Shown one piece after another: positions 38,104-47,530 of a stretch of 64,000 nucleotides of DNA. The notes below the pieces were generated by a model. It worked only from the letters and a program-made list of their open reading frames with translations. It searched no databases and was not told where the DNA came from. Position 1 is the stretch's first letter. Each line of letters opens with the position of its first letter. Origin of the DNA: Struthidea cinerea (taxonomy: Eukaryota; Chordata; Aves; Passeriformes; Corcoracidae); the NCBI GenBank assembly GCA_013397865.1, contig VZTI01004092.1, positions 1,422,581 to 1,486,580 of the forward strand, given 5' to 3'. Made by a program: the position numbers and the translations under genes.

Positions 38104-40503
38104 TTCAAAGTGTAACTCTTGAAAATGAAGTTTTTGTGTCTTCCAAGTGAGTACTATTTTCATCCAGCTCACACACAATTAGCATTGCATTTAGTCAGGA
38201 AAGGAGGAAATGGAGCTGTGAATTCTTTATTGTTATTAATCTTGTTTGTCGTTTCTCTTGCATCTGGGAAGCTTCTACTTCTAGAATATTCACAGCGGAC
38301 AAAGATCTATTTCCCCGCGTAACCACAGCAATTCAGGATGCAGAATATTTTCAAAAGAGTATGTTTGACTTTACAGCAGGATAAAGAAGAATGGGTAGCT
38401 ATTTTCAGAGACAGGCATACTTCATCCATCTCCATCTGTTATTTAATTCTGAATCTCAAGAAATATAATCTACGGCAGAGAATAAGACTTGGTTTCTGTA
38501 GGTTCATTAGTGAAGCACAGATCCACCCTCCCAGCCAATGTTTCAATCTGCACTTCAGCCTGACGTGTGCTTAAACCTCTTGTTAATCATCTGGTTTGAG
38601 ACAAACTTCACTAGCATCCTAGGCAGATAAAAGGAAAGCCACCCAGGACGACAATTTACTTTTCTCACAGAACTGAGCGTGTAGTTACACATACCAGAGG
38701 ATAAACCACTCAAAGCTGTCCCCGGAGTAGCAGAGTACAAGTCATTGAGATGAGACGACGTTGAAGTGCATTGAGGCACTGTGGTTAAATCTGATGTTTA
38801 GAGCGCTTGTCTCTGCAGCGTGGAACCTCTTTGAAGAATCTGTTCTAGCACCAAATGCCTATTCCTTGATTTTACTTGCAGTGAAATGTTTAGAAAATCT
38901 TTTCTAAATAAACTGTGCGGCAAATATGAGGCAGAACAGAATAATGGCAGGAGATGGAAGCACGTTCTCAGTTTGCTTTTTCTGCTGGCTTCTATATAAA
39001 TCGTCTCTGTAACATGTTGGGATTTTTTTCCTCTTTTGTTCTTGCTTCTCCTCAACTAGCTGGCTGGTTTGGCATCCTATACTTGTGGGTATTTTTAGCA
39101 TCTCTTGAAAAACTCAGAGATGGATTCCTGCTGCTGATCAGCCAATGCTGTGTTTTCCAGTAGTTGCCATCAAAATATCTCTGATCTGCTTCCTTGGCAC
39201 TCTTTACTCACCTATATTTTTTTTAAATTCAATATCCATACTATTTATTTCCTAGCCAGTGTTCCCTCTTTTGAGGGAAGGAGACATATGGATTCTAGCT
39301 GCTACTCTGTATGCCTTTTGCTGAGACTCTTGACTTGCTGAGTAAATACCTGTCAAAAACTTTAGGGGTGTATCTCCATGGTGATTGCAACATGTTTACT
39401 GTAGTATCTGCCTCCTATTTTTGTGGTGTAAGTGATCCCTTTTCCTCTTTGCGTGGCTTTTTGTGATACTGCAGGAATGTGCCTTACAGGAGTTCTGTCA
39501 AAATAACATTTCTTTGTGTTTAATGCAATGGGATTTTCTTTTTTATTGTAGAATAACTAAAAATGAGAGAGGAATAGTCTTCTGAACAAAGACTGTGGAG
39601 TTGGTTTTCAGTATTTTTTTAGACCCACCCAGTACATCTCCTGATGCAGTAGCTGCCTTATATAGAAACCTGAGTTTGCTCACTCTGAACTCAAAGAAAA
39701 TGTTCTTAGTGATTACCAGCTGTTTATTAGCAATGGCAGTGTTCATGTCAGAACTTGCAGGATCAGTACCCTTTTTCCTGGCCTCTCTCAGGGCCCGTGC
39801 TGGGAGCCTAGAGGGGCTGCGCAGCCCTTACTGCTGCGTTCCAGAGACATTTCTCGCTGGGATAAAAATGAGTTTGAAACGCAGGCAAACAGGTAAAATG
39901 CAAACCTGAAAGCGAGGCAAGATTGGGTTCACCTCTCCTTACCTGGAGTGCTGTGTGACTGCCACGGCACCTGCCCAGCTCTCAGTCCACAGCACAGGTA
40001 CCCCTTTACAACTGGGTCAAACGAGGACAGTCTTTTACACAATTTCAGTAGGAGAGCTCTGCCACCTACATCCCTGAAATGAACGTGTTCCTTATTTCTT
40101 TTTAACTCTTCTCACTTTTGAGGGCCAGATTTCCGACCCCCAAAATACACGAGCTGGATTCAAACCAGATTTCTGAATTAGCAGACTTTTCTGGGAGGCC
40201 CTCGAGGAACCATGGGAACGTGGCTGTCTTTGCGAGCTCACAAAGACAGCATTGCTAACAAGGCACGTAGCACTGGCAGGTATTCCCCAGGTGTTGCTCA
40301 GCCCTTTCAGCATGACCCTGGAGAGTGTATTATTTTAGATTTATTACCTCCCCTGTGCCTGTCCACTTCCACCCTTTCCTGCTCATGTGGTAAAGATTAA
40401 GCTGTGTTATATTCCTTGCTTTACTAGCCTGAAGCAACAGCACCTACACGCTGCTCGTTTGCCATCAGAGGATGGAGCAGCATCTTTGATACTTGGATTT
40501 AAG

Positions 40504-40530
40504 TACTGATAAACTCATGGTTTATCAGTA
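40504..40530. repeat. Perfect 11-bp inverted repeat, 5-base loop
   Basis: TACTGATAAAC (40504-40514), loop TCATG, then GTTTATCAGTA (40520-40530). All 11 pairs match and pairing stops just outside. It is too short for a pre-miRNA. It could be a protein-binding dyad, cruciform-prone DNA or chance. Confidence 0.7.
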
Positions 40531-40695
40531 GCAGCCTCGTGTGCAGAAAGCTCTGGATATCAAGTGTCACAGTGAGGAGCGTGTTTGTGATGCATGGGCT
40601 CAAAACAGGAAAAAAACCCCACATTTGAAATGCCTGCTGATGAAATCTGGGAGATTTTATTCTGCTGGTGTCACAGGATATCGTGAAGAGAGGGG

Positions 40696-40795
40696 AAAAT
40701 CGTTCCTCACTAAAGTGGGGAAACGGAGGCACAGGGAAGCCAGGGCTGATTGAGAGTTTCCTTTCTCACTGAGCTGGGTCTGCATGTGGCTGATG
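40696..40795 (-). mobile_element. MIR-type SINE fragment, antisense
   Basis: AGTGGGGAAACGGAGGCACA at about 40714-40733 is nearly the antisense signature of the MIR core (TGGGGAAACTGAGGCACAGAG). It is preceded by CCTCACTAAAG where the family has CCCATTTTACAG. It is followed about 40 bases later by CACTGAGCTGGGTCTGC, which resembles the family's GGCAGAGCTGGGATT in the correct order. The middle is strongly diverged. No intact Pol III boxes remain. Confidence 0.5.
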
Positions 40796-41772
40796 CTTGC
40801 TGTACCCTGTCCAGCTGCCACAGCAGTTTTACTGCGTTTATCTCAAATATATCCCTGAAACCTTATTTATTCTCCTCTAGAAGCTTATTTCTCGTCCATT
40901 TAAAACTTCCAGTGATGTCAGAGCCTGGGACATGCACGGAGTACAGCATGTAAGGGAGGCTGGTTTAGCGCTGCCTCTAAACCTCCTTTCCTTCTTGTTC
41001 GGTATAAATCCATAAAGATGGAATTTCTTATGTGGAAAGATAAGGCTTTTGATTTCCAGAAACAACCAAATGAAGCTTTGGTAATATCCCTAAGGTTTTG
41101 TTTTCTTCTATTTGGCTAAGGGAAAAAAGACACCAACTAATATGTCTTACATTTTGACACTGCCTTTCTTTAAACAGCAACTAATTTAACTGAACTCTCA
41201 GTTAATTGGTTTAAAAATACGAAACCGCTCAACTAGGGTGTGCAGTCAGCTTTTCATAGCACATCCCGGAGTCAGTTTCCATGGCACTGGGAAAGATTTT
41301 TGGTCTCCATGGCAACCTCAGGTCGGCTTGTCGCACCTTTTATCTTATGCAGACTGAAAGCAGCAGTGTGTGTGTGGTATCTGGAGTTAATATGTCAAGG
41401 AGGAGGCAGATACATTGCCAGAGAGGTGTTGGGTTTTTTGGGTTAGTTTTGGGGATTTTTTTTCTCCTGCTTTAAACTCAGTCAGTCTGTTAATTATTGC
41501 TAATCAGGCTAATGGCAGGAGCAGGCAGTGAGGGGCAGGTGGAAGCAGCACTGCCTGGTGGGTACATGGACAGCCAGGGTCCTCCTGGGGTGGGAAATCT
41601 TCTCCTTTCTTTCCCTCATGGAGAGCAGCCTGCAGAGCTGGAAAGCCACAGCTCTGTGGACTTTTTGGGACCCCTTTGCAGCTGGTTGTTCCGGGCGGCT
41701 CTGTGCTAACCCTGCCCCGAGATGAGCGGTGCTTTTGGTCCCCTGTACTTGCTGTGTTTGGTCAGGCAGCTC
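40796..41772. other. Unique spacer, rising GC
   Basis: No gene or repeat was recognised. GC rises toward the right end and stays higher through about 46.5 kb. Confidence 0.5.
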
Positions 41773-41916
41773 CCACAGAATCGTTTGGGTGGGAAGGGAC
41801 ACTTTAAAGGCCACCTAGTTCAACCTCCCTGCTGTGGGTAGGGGCATCTTCAGCTAGACCACGTTCCTCAAAGCCCCGTAGAACCTGGCCTTGGACACTT
41901 CCAGGGACTGGGCTTT
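41773..41916 (-). mobile_element. CR1 LINE 3' end, antisense
   Basis: Plus-strand TCCCACAGAATCGTTTGGG, TGGGAAGGGACACTTTAAAG, CCACCTAGTTCAACCTCCCT, GGGGCATCTTCAGCTAGACC and TTCCTCAAAGCCCCG reproduce in order the antisense of the CR1 3' UTR. The CR1 terminus is at the left (ACAGAATC). The match fades after CTTCCAGGGACTGGGC, so the copy is truncated to about 145 bases. Confidence 0.9.
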
Positions 41917-43301
41917 GGCTCTGGCCAGGGTACAGCAGTAAGGTGCCCGGGTGAGAAGCTGTGTCTCCAGACCTTCAGTCCTGCCTCTCGCTGGTGGCAC
42001 CAGCTCTTGCAGCGCTGCCGTACAGAGCCAGCGAGGTCCTCTCCTGCTGCCTGCATGCAGCAAGAGGAGCAGGGCAGCCCAGCTCAGGGAAAGTTGTCAT
42101 GGCCTTCAGGAATGAAGGAGACAGAGAGAGAGCAGGCACCAATTGGGCACTGGGAAATCATGCTTCAGGTCCACACTTCCTGGAATTGTTCACCGTGTAA
42201 ATGCTGGGCAACTTGTCCAGATGAAGCAAGAGGTCTCCTTTAGCTTTCTGATCCATCTGTGCAGGCTGTGGCATGTGCTTGTGTGGGACTTTCTTTGCTC
42301 ATGTTTGCTCATCCCTGTTGAAGCTGTGGAGGCTACACCTTCAGGCCCAGTTATTCCCATTAAAGTCGGCCCTCTGTAGCTGTGACATCTGGGGCTGGAG
42401 AGAAAAGCTGCCCCCTTGGCCTTCTGGCAGAAGGACTTCCTGGCGAAGCAGAGTGCTGGAACAAGCAGTGTCAGCACTCGTGACCTCCCTCTCTCGCAGT
42501 CTTCACTCACACTTGCCAGGCTTCGCGTGTCTCTCTGCTGTCTCCGTGCCCATGGATTGCCATGTTGTTACGGGGCTGTTGTTATAGGATGTAGGGTCAG
42601 GTCAGAGGCCCCGGTAAAGACCCACCTCTGTTCATGCATCAGGCTTGTCTTATGAAATCACACTGGTGGTGTTCAGGCCCTGTTGCTGGAAATCACCAAA
42701 GAGTTCCTGGAGCTGCAAAAAAAAGGCAATCTAATGCTCAGAGCTGCTTGAAGTGGTCTTCTGTACACTCACTGCTTGTTTTCCTTGAAATTGCAGTGGC
42801 TGGAGAGAGAGTAGGCTGGTTAGGGAGATTGCAGTGGAAGCAGGAATTAAGGCACTAATTTCTGGTTCCAGGACAGATTGCAAACCCTTTATGTCGATCT
42901 TATCTGGGATTTTGTGTGCTCTCGGGGCAGAGGGGCACGTGTAACCAGGAGATAGTTGTTTAGCAGTGGGTGTGTGGTGTGAGGTGAAGCCTCTCTAGTT
43001 ATGCTGCTGACTAAAAATAGCCAATGCATAACCCATGTTCAGAGTGATTTCGGAACGTTTGGCCTACCAGGAGCCTCCTTAATATTCCAATACTGATCTC
43101 TCCAGCTGCCTGCTTTTAAAGCAGAACATACTACAAACAGCAGGAGCAAAAAAGTTTTGCTGTCAGCGATGAGTAGACTGTGTTCACGTGAAACTGGCAG
43201 CCCTGAAAACCTTCAGTAGCTGACGGGCAAATGAGCAGCACAACACATTTGAAATGCCCCTACAATTTTCACATGTATTATCTTTAATTCACACTGATGC
43301 C
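41917..43301. other. GC-rich unique DNA between CR1 and LTR
   Basis: Many overlapping short open frames occur on both strands, as expected where GC is high and stops are scarce. None has a recognisable motif. Text around 42.1-42.6 kb has a splice-acceptor-like CTCCCTCTCTCGCAG at about 42486-42500, but no exon could be supported. Confidence 0.5.
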
Positions 43302-44262
43302 TGTATGGGGTTTGCATGGAAAGGTTGTGGTAGCAGAGGGGCTTCAGGGGTGGCTTCTCTGAGAAGCTGCCAGAAGCTTCCCCATGCCCAACAGAGCTAA
43401 TCCCAGCCCAGCTCCAAGACTGACCCGCAGCCCTCCGAGGCTGAGCCCATCAGCAGCAGGGGTAGCACCCCAGGGGTAACAAATTTAAAAAGGGTGGGGG
43501 GAAAAAGTTGCCGGGCAACAGCAATTGTAGCTGGCAAAAGGAGGGGAAATATGAGGCAGGAACAATTCTGCCTACACCAAGGTCAAGGACGAAGGAGGGG
43601 GAGGAAGAATGCTCCAGGTGCCAGAGCAGAAATCCACCTGCGGCCCATTGGGGACCCCACACCAGAGCAAGGGGATGCCTGAAGGAGGCTGTGACCTCAC
43701 GGGAAGCCTGTGCTGGGAGGACATGTGCCCCCACGGAGAGAGGAGCCCACCTGGAGCCGGTTCGCTCACAGGAATTGTGACCCTGCTGCGGGCCCACGCT
43801 GGAGGAGACTGTTCCTGAAGCGTGGAACTTATGCTGGAGCAGTTCATGAAGACCTGCAGCCCTCTGTGGGGAAGGATGTTGGAGAAGTTCTTGGAGGACT
43901 GTATTCTGTGGGAGGGACTCCATGCCTGGAGCAGCAGAAGAGAGTGAGGAATCCTATCCCCTAAGAAAAAGGAGTGGCAGGAACCACTGACTGCATCCCC
44001 CTGCCTTGCTGGTGGGGAGGAGGTAGAGGAAATCAGCAGTGATGTTAAGCCCAGAAGAAAGGGAGGGGTGGCGGGGAAGGTGTTTTTTAAGATCCGGTTT
44101 TATTTCTCATTATCCTACTCTAATTTGATTGGTAGTAAATTAAACTAATTTCCCTGAGTCGAGTCTGTTTTGCCCGTGACGGTAATTGAACGATCTCTCC
44201 CTGTCCTTCTCTCGACCCACGAGCCTTTTGTTACATATTCTCTCCCCTGTCTGAGCAGGTGA
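43302..44262 (+). mobile_element. Large ERVL-like LTR, sense, right end truncated
   Basis: The start TGTATGGGGTTTGCATGG, then GGGTGGCTTCTCTGAGAAGC, CCCAGCTCCAAGACTGACCC, GAGCCCATCAGCAGC, repeated CTGGAGCAG-type cassettes, TTTTATTTCTCATTATCC, GATTGGTAGTAAATTAAAC, GTCTGTTTTGCCCGTGACGG and TCTCGACCCACGAGCC follow in order the text of a widespread neoavian LTR of about 1 kb. The sense strand is plus. The match fails after CTCTCCCCTGTCTGAGCAGG, so about the last 80 bases are missing. No gag/pol sequence follows, so it is a solo or truncated LTR. The start is less sure than the body. Minus-strand frames of up to 157 codons here are antisense shadows. Confidence 0.85.
43685..43935 (+). repeat. Degenerate cassettes of about 40 bp inside the LTR
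   Basis: A motif of the form CTGGAG(C/A)AG/GTTC-TGAAG-CTG-GTGGGAGG-AC recurs about six times, with copies ending near 43720, 43760, 43807, 43842, 43888 and 43937. The spacing is about 35-47 bases. The copies are strongly diverged, so the expansion predates this insertion and belongs to the LTR family. Confidence 0.6.
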
Positions 44263-45709
44263 AGAAAAAACCCTCAGGAGGCCCATAGGTTTGTGCAGGA
44301 GGCTTTTGTTAAAGCTCATTTGGGCTATAGAGTTTTCTGCTCCCTTAATGTGGAAAGGAAAGACTTTCCCTCCAAAATCAAATCTTTTCTCAATTTTGTT
44401 TCTCGTTCACGACCAATGGAATGCAAATCAAGGCATATGGAATATTTTCAGGCCTCAAAACAGATTTACATTTCATATGGACACAGGCTTTGGTTGAGTC
44501 TTATTTTATAATCTGTTCTTAACTTAATGGTGAGGCCAAGGAGCAAAGTTTGGATCCCATTTTGGAGGAGGAAAGTATATGTTGCAATGAAGGCTGTATT
44601 TGTGATGGTGTTAAGATTTCTGGCTAAATTTAGCAAGTCTGTTTTAAGATTCAGAAATTGACATTTTTTGTACAAAGAGCTGATACATAAGTCTGTATGT
44701 TTTATAAAGAACTGATACATAAGTCTGTATGCTTTTAAATGCATGGATTTCATTTAGAAATTTGACAGCCAGAATTGAAAACACTTAGCTGTGACACAGA
44801 ATTTCTCTGTTAAAGATCAGGGGGGGAAAGAGAGAAGAATTAGCCAAGATGGGAACCAGATGCAAGAGCATGTTTTAGATGGATCCCAGCATTAGAGGGG
44901 CGTGCTTCCTCTCTCACCTATGCTCTGGCAGCTCTGTGCTGGAGTCGAGCAGCTTTCCTGCAGGTCTCCCAGCAGGCAGCTGCCCTGACAGCATCACACT
45001 CCTGCTGCCTCGAGAAGGCAGAGCTGGAAGGATGAAGTTCCTGTTTACACTTCAAACGTTGCTCTGGCCAATACCCTGCAAGACAGAAAAACGCACATGT
45101 TGAATTTGTACAAACCCAACAGCTTTTCAAGTTGGTTCTAACGTTGGATGCCTCCTTGTTTATTTTCCCGCAGCACACGTGTTTGAGAAAAACCTGTGGC
45201 TGCTGTAAGGGGCAATTACTTGCTCTGACAGTGGTGGCTTTCAGTGCTTAAAACAAAGCTTAACAAGTGCACAACATCCCTGTACAGTGTTTCCAGGGAT
45301 TGCTCTGTAGCAACAGAGGGGAAGGAACGAGCAAAGGCGCAGAGCATGTTCTGCCTTCTGCCTGACTTGAGATAAATGACAGTAATCACATAGACAGTAA
45401 TCTGGCCTTTTCTGCTCTGCCCACCTGCTGCTGCTGTTGTCATGCTCTGCACTCTGCTGCCATCCTCCGTGACAGCAGCGCCTCCAGCTTGGCACTGCTG
45501 GGAATAATTAGGGGTGGCACAGCTCTGCAGCTGCTGCGGCGGTGATGGGAGGGGGGTGCGGGCAGAGAGGGGGCACGGAGCTGGGCTGGAGCTAGCATAG
45601 CAGGAAATCAGCTGAGCTGTCATGCCTGCACGCAGGGAGGGCTTTAGCTCTAGCATGAGCTGAGGGCATGGAAGGGAAGTTTTTCCATCTGGGGAATGAG
45701 AGGCTGCGG
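44263..45709. other. Unique spacer with one tandem duplication
   Basis: No gene was recognised. The 32-bp duplication at 44671-44734 is the main structure. The long minus frame 45216-45812 runs from unique DNA into the antisense of the CR1 copy and has no protein-like motif. Confidence 0.5.
44671..44734. repeat. 32-bp tandem duplication
   Basis: Two adjacent 32-base copies start at 44671 and 44703 and share CTGATACATAAGTCTGTATG (one core substitution aside). They differ at only 3 of 32 positions. With so little divergence the duplication may be recent relative to the surrounding repeats. Confidence 0.9.
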
Positions 45710-46364
45710 ACAGAGGTCTGGGGGTCCTGGTTGATGGAGAGCTGAACATGAGTGAGCAGTGCCCTGGCAGCCAGGAGGGCCAGCCCTGCCCTGGGGGCAC
45801 CAGGCACAGCATCAGCTGGGCAAGGGAGGGATTGTCCCGCTCTGGGCTGGGGCGGCCTCACCTTGAGCATCGTGTGCAGTTTGGGGTGCCACAGTGTGAG
45901 AAAGACATCGGGCCATTAGCGTCCAGAGGAGGCAATGAAGACGGTGAAGGGCCTTGAGGGGAAGCCATGTGAGGGAGAGGCTGAGGGCACTCGGTCTGCT
46001 CAGCCCAGAGGGGACTGAGGGGAGACCTCATTGTGATCTTAAACGTCCTCCCAAGGGGAAGAGGAAGAGCAGGCACTGATCTCCTTTCCCTGGTGACCAG
46101 TGACAGGATTCGACAGAATGGCCTGAAATTCTGTCAGGGGAGGTTTAGCTTGGATATCAGGAAAAGGTTCTTCACCCAGGGTGGGTGCTGGAACAGGCTC
46201 CCCGGGGCAGTGGGCACAGCACCAGCCTGACAGAGCTCCAGAAGCATTTAGACAATGCTCTCAGGCACCATGGGATTCTTGGAGATGATGCTGTGCAGGG
46301 CCAGGAACTGGCCTTGATGATCCCGATGGGTCTCTTCTGATTTGGGACATTCTGTGATTCCGTC
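45710..46364 (+). mobile_element. CR1 LINE 3' end, about 650 bp
   Basis: The copy runs from AGAGGTCTGGGGGTCCTGG through GCGGCCTCACCTTGAGCATC, GGGGAGACCTCATTG, GGGGAGGTTTAGCTTGGATA, AAAGGTTCTTCACCCAGGG, TGGAACAGGCTCCCCGGGG and CCTTGATGATCCCGATGGG to a final ATTCTGTGATTCCGTC, which is the characteristic CR1 terminus. It is the longest and best preserved CR1 in the window, 5'-truncated, in sense orientation. CR1 makes no target duplication or poly-A tail, and none is seen. Confidence 0.95.
45748..46230 (+). pseudogene. CR1 ORF2 remnant (reverse transcriptase C-terminal part)
   Basis: In one frame the copy still encodes pieces typical of the C-terminal part of CR1 ORF2: RPHLEHRVQFGVPQCEKDI near 45850-45910, RGLRGDLIVILNVL near 46010-46045, then RFSLDIRKRFFT and WNRLPGAV near 46140-46215. 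The frame is kept, but TGA stops at 45955, 45970 and 45982 break it, and the catalytic part of the polymerase lies upstream of the truncation. It is therefore a dead fragment. The final stop at 46228 lies about where the family's ORF ends. Confidence 0.85.
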
Positions 46365-47439
46365 AAGTCTGTGACAGTGTTACAGGGGGGAGAACGGGGC
46401 ATCATGAGAAGTCCAAACATAGTCTGAAGTGTAGATTGCCAGAATGTAGCTCTGAGGGCAGGCCTTGGCATCTTTAAATACAGTCATGATCCTTTAAAAT
46501 TACCTCTGCCTGGTACAAGAGGGGCCCTTCACAGGGCAACCATGGCTTCTGTGGAATTGTCCCGGGCAGAAATCTTCATGTGGGCAACAGGCTGTTTGAA
46601 AGGGCAGGCACTGTCAGCTTTCAACCTGGAGCAGGCCTTAAAACTCTTCAAATACATCCCAGCTGTAATTAACAAAGAAACACAAGTCCTTAAGTGTGGA
46701 GTAATTTTTTAAAATAACTGTTAATATGGAATTTAAGAGTACAAATCCTACTGGATGTAGCTGCTTGGAAATGTGTTTGGGGTGTGGAGAATAGGTAATG
46801 AATGAGCTGGTGAAGAGAGCAGGGTAAAGGGTAGCAACTTGTAGGACATGGAGGTCTCCCCAGGCCCTGAGCTCACAGACTGAGTATTGATGTGATGTTA
46901 GTTAGATCTAAATGGTGACTTACAACTGTGCAGGGATAGGAACAGGTTTCTAGAGATTGGAGGTGTTCCTGTTAATGGCATGTGCCAGCACTCATGCCAG
47001 GCTGCAGCGTGTGAGGTCATTGTTTTATCTGATCCAGCTTTTTTGGGCTGACCCTCTATAGTTCAGCAGAAAGACAGTTCTAAGAAATGTAAATGTATAG
47101 GCTTGTTCTGAGGACATACTGCGTTGGTTTTTGTGTGTGTTTTTATATATATGCGTGTATTTCTGTGCATTTTTATATATATACACTTTTACATGTATTT
47201 GGTGTAAAATTGTACACCGCCATGACAGCGTCCAATAATTTTGGGCTGATTGATTGAAACACATGTAACACAAAAGATTAATTTTCCAGAGTAGATAAGC
47301 TGGAACAGAAAAGTGTAACTGTCCCTATCTTTATTGAAAGTTACTATTTGGAGGTTTCTGACATGGAAGTTGCTTAGGATTTATTGCCAGTGCTATGGGT
47401 AGGCCTCTGTGGACGGTGGGTTTGAGTCCTCCCACAGTT
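46365..47439. other. Unique spacer with a TA/TG-rich stretch
   Basis: No gene was recognised. A degenerate alternating purine-pyrimidine stretch lies at about 47129-47200. Confidence 0.5.
47129..47200. repeat. Degenerate (TG)n/(TA)n simple repeat
   Basis: GTGTGTGTTTTTATATATAT, then GCGTGTAT and TTTTTATATATATACAC, form a worn alternating purine-pyrimidine stretch. The minus frame across it encodes a low-complexity Tyr/His/Lys-rich peptide, an artefact. Confidence 0.7.
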
Positions 47440-47530
47440 TCCATTGCTCCCTTTGGACTTGCTCTAATCAGTCCTTGTGTGGCATCCAGAAATGAGCACC
47501 CAGACCCGAAGCCTGCCAGTTGTTCAATGG
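47440..47530 (-). mobile_element. Possible old CR1 fragment, antisense
   Basis: CCATTGCTCCCTTTGGACTT, GCTCTAATCAGTCCTTGTG and GGCATCCAGAAATGAGCACC resemble in order the antisense CR1 text GCCCTCCTTTGGACTCGCTC, followed by a TCC-TTGTA stretch and GGTGCCCAGAACTG. Divergence is high. The adjoining GGTTTGAGTCC at about 47424 also looks like a Pol III B box, so an old SINE is the alternative. Confidence 0.4.

Larger units (their letters stand above)
33732..40695. other. Unique non-coding DNA, no gene seen
   Basis: The stretch is AT-rich, with T runs near 35107 and 35351, an A run near 36903, an 11-bp period triplet at 38075-38103 and a perfect hairpin at 40504-40530. No exon-like frame or known repeat family was found. 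Confidence 0.55.

Noticed and set aside
40100..40200. B-box-like GGTTTGAATCC on the minus strand near 40160
   Set aside because: There is no A box at tRNA spacing and no SINE core nearby, so it is treated as an isolated match.
42486..42500. Splice-acceptor-like pyrimidine tract followed by CAG
   Set aside because: No open exon with a matching donor or any protein likeness follows it. Such sites are common by chance in pyrimidine-rich DNA.
43450..43923. Minus-strand open frame of 157 codons
   Set aside because: It lies wholly antisense within the sense-oriented LTR and is a shadow of repeat DNA.
45216..45812. Minus-strand open frame of 198 codons
   Set aside because: It is the longest frame in the window, but its first part is the antisense of the CR1 LINE and the rest lies in GC-rich DNA with few stops.
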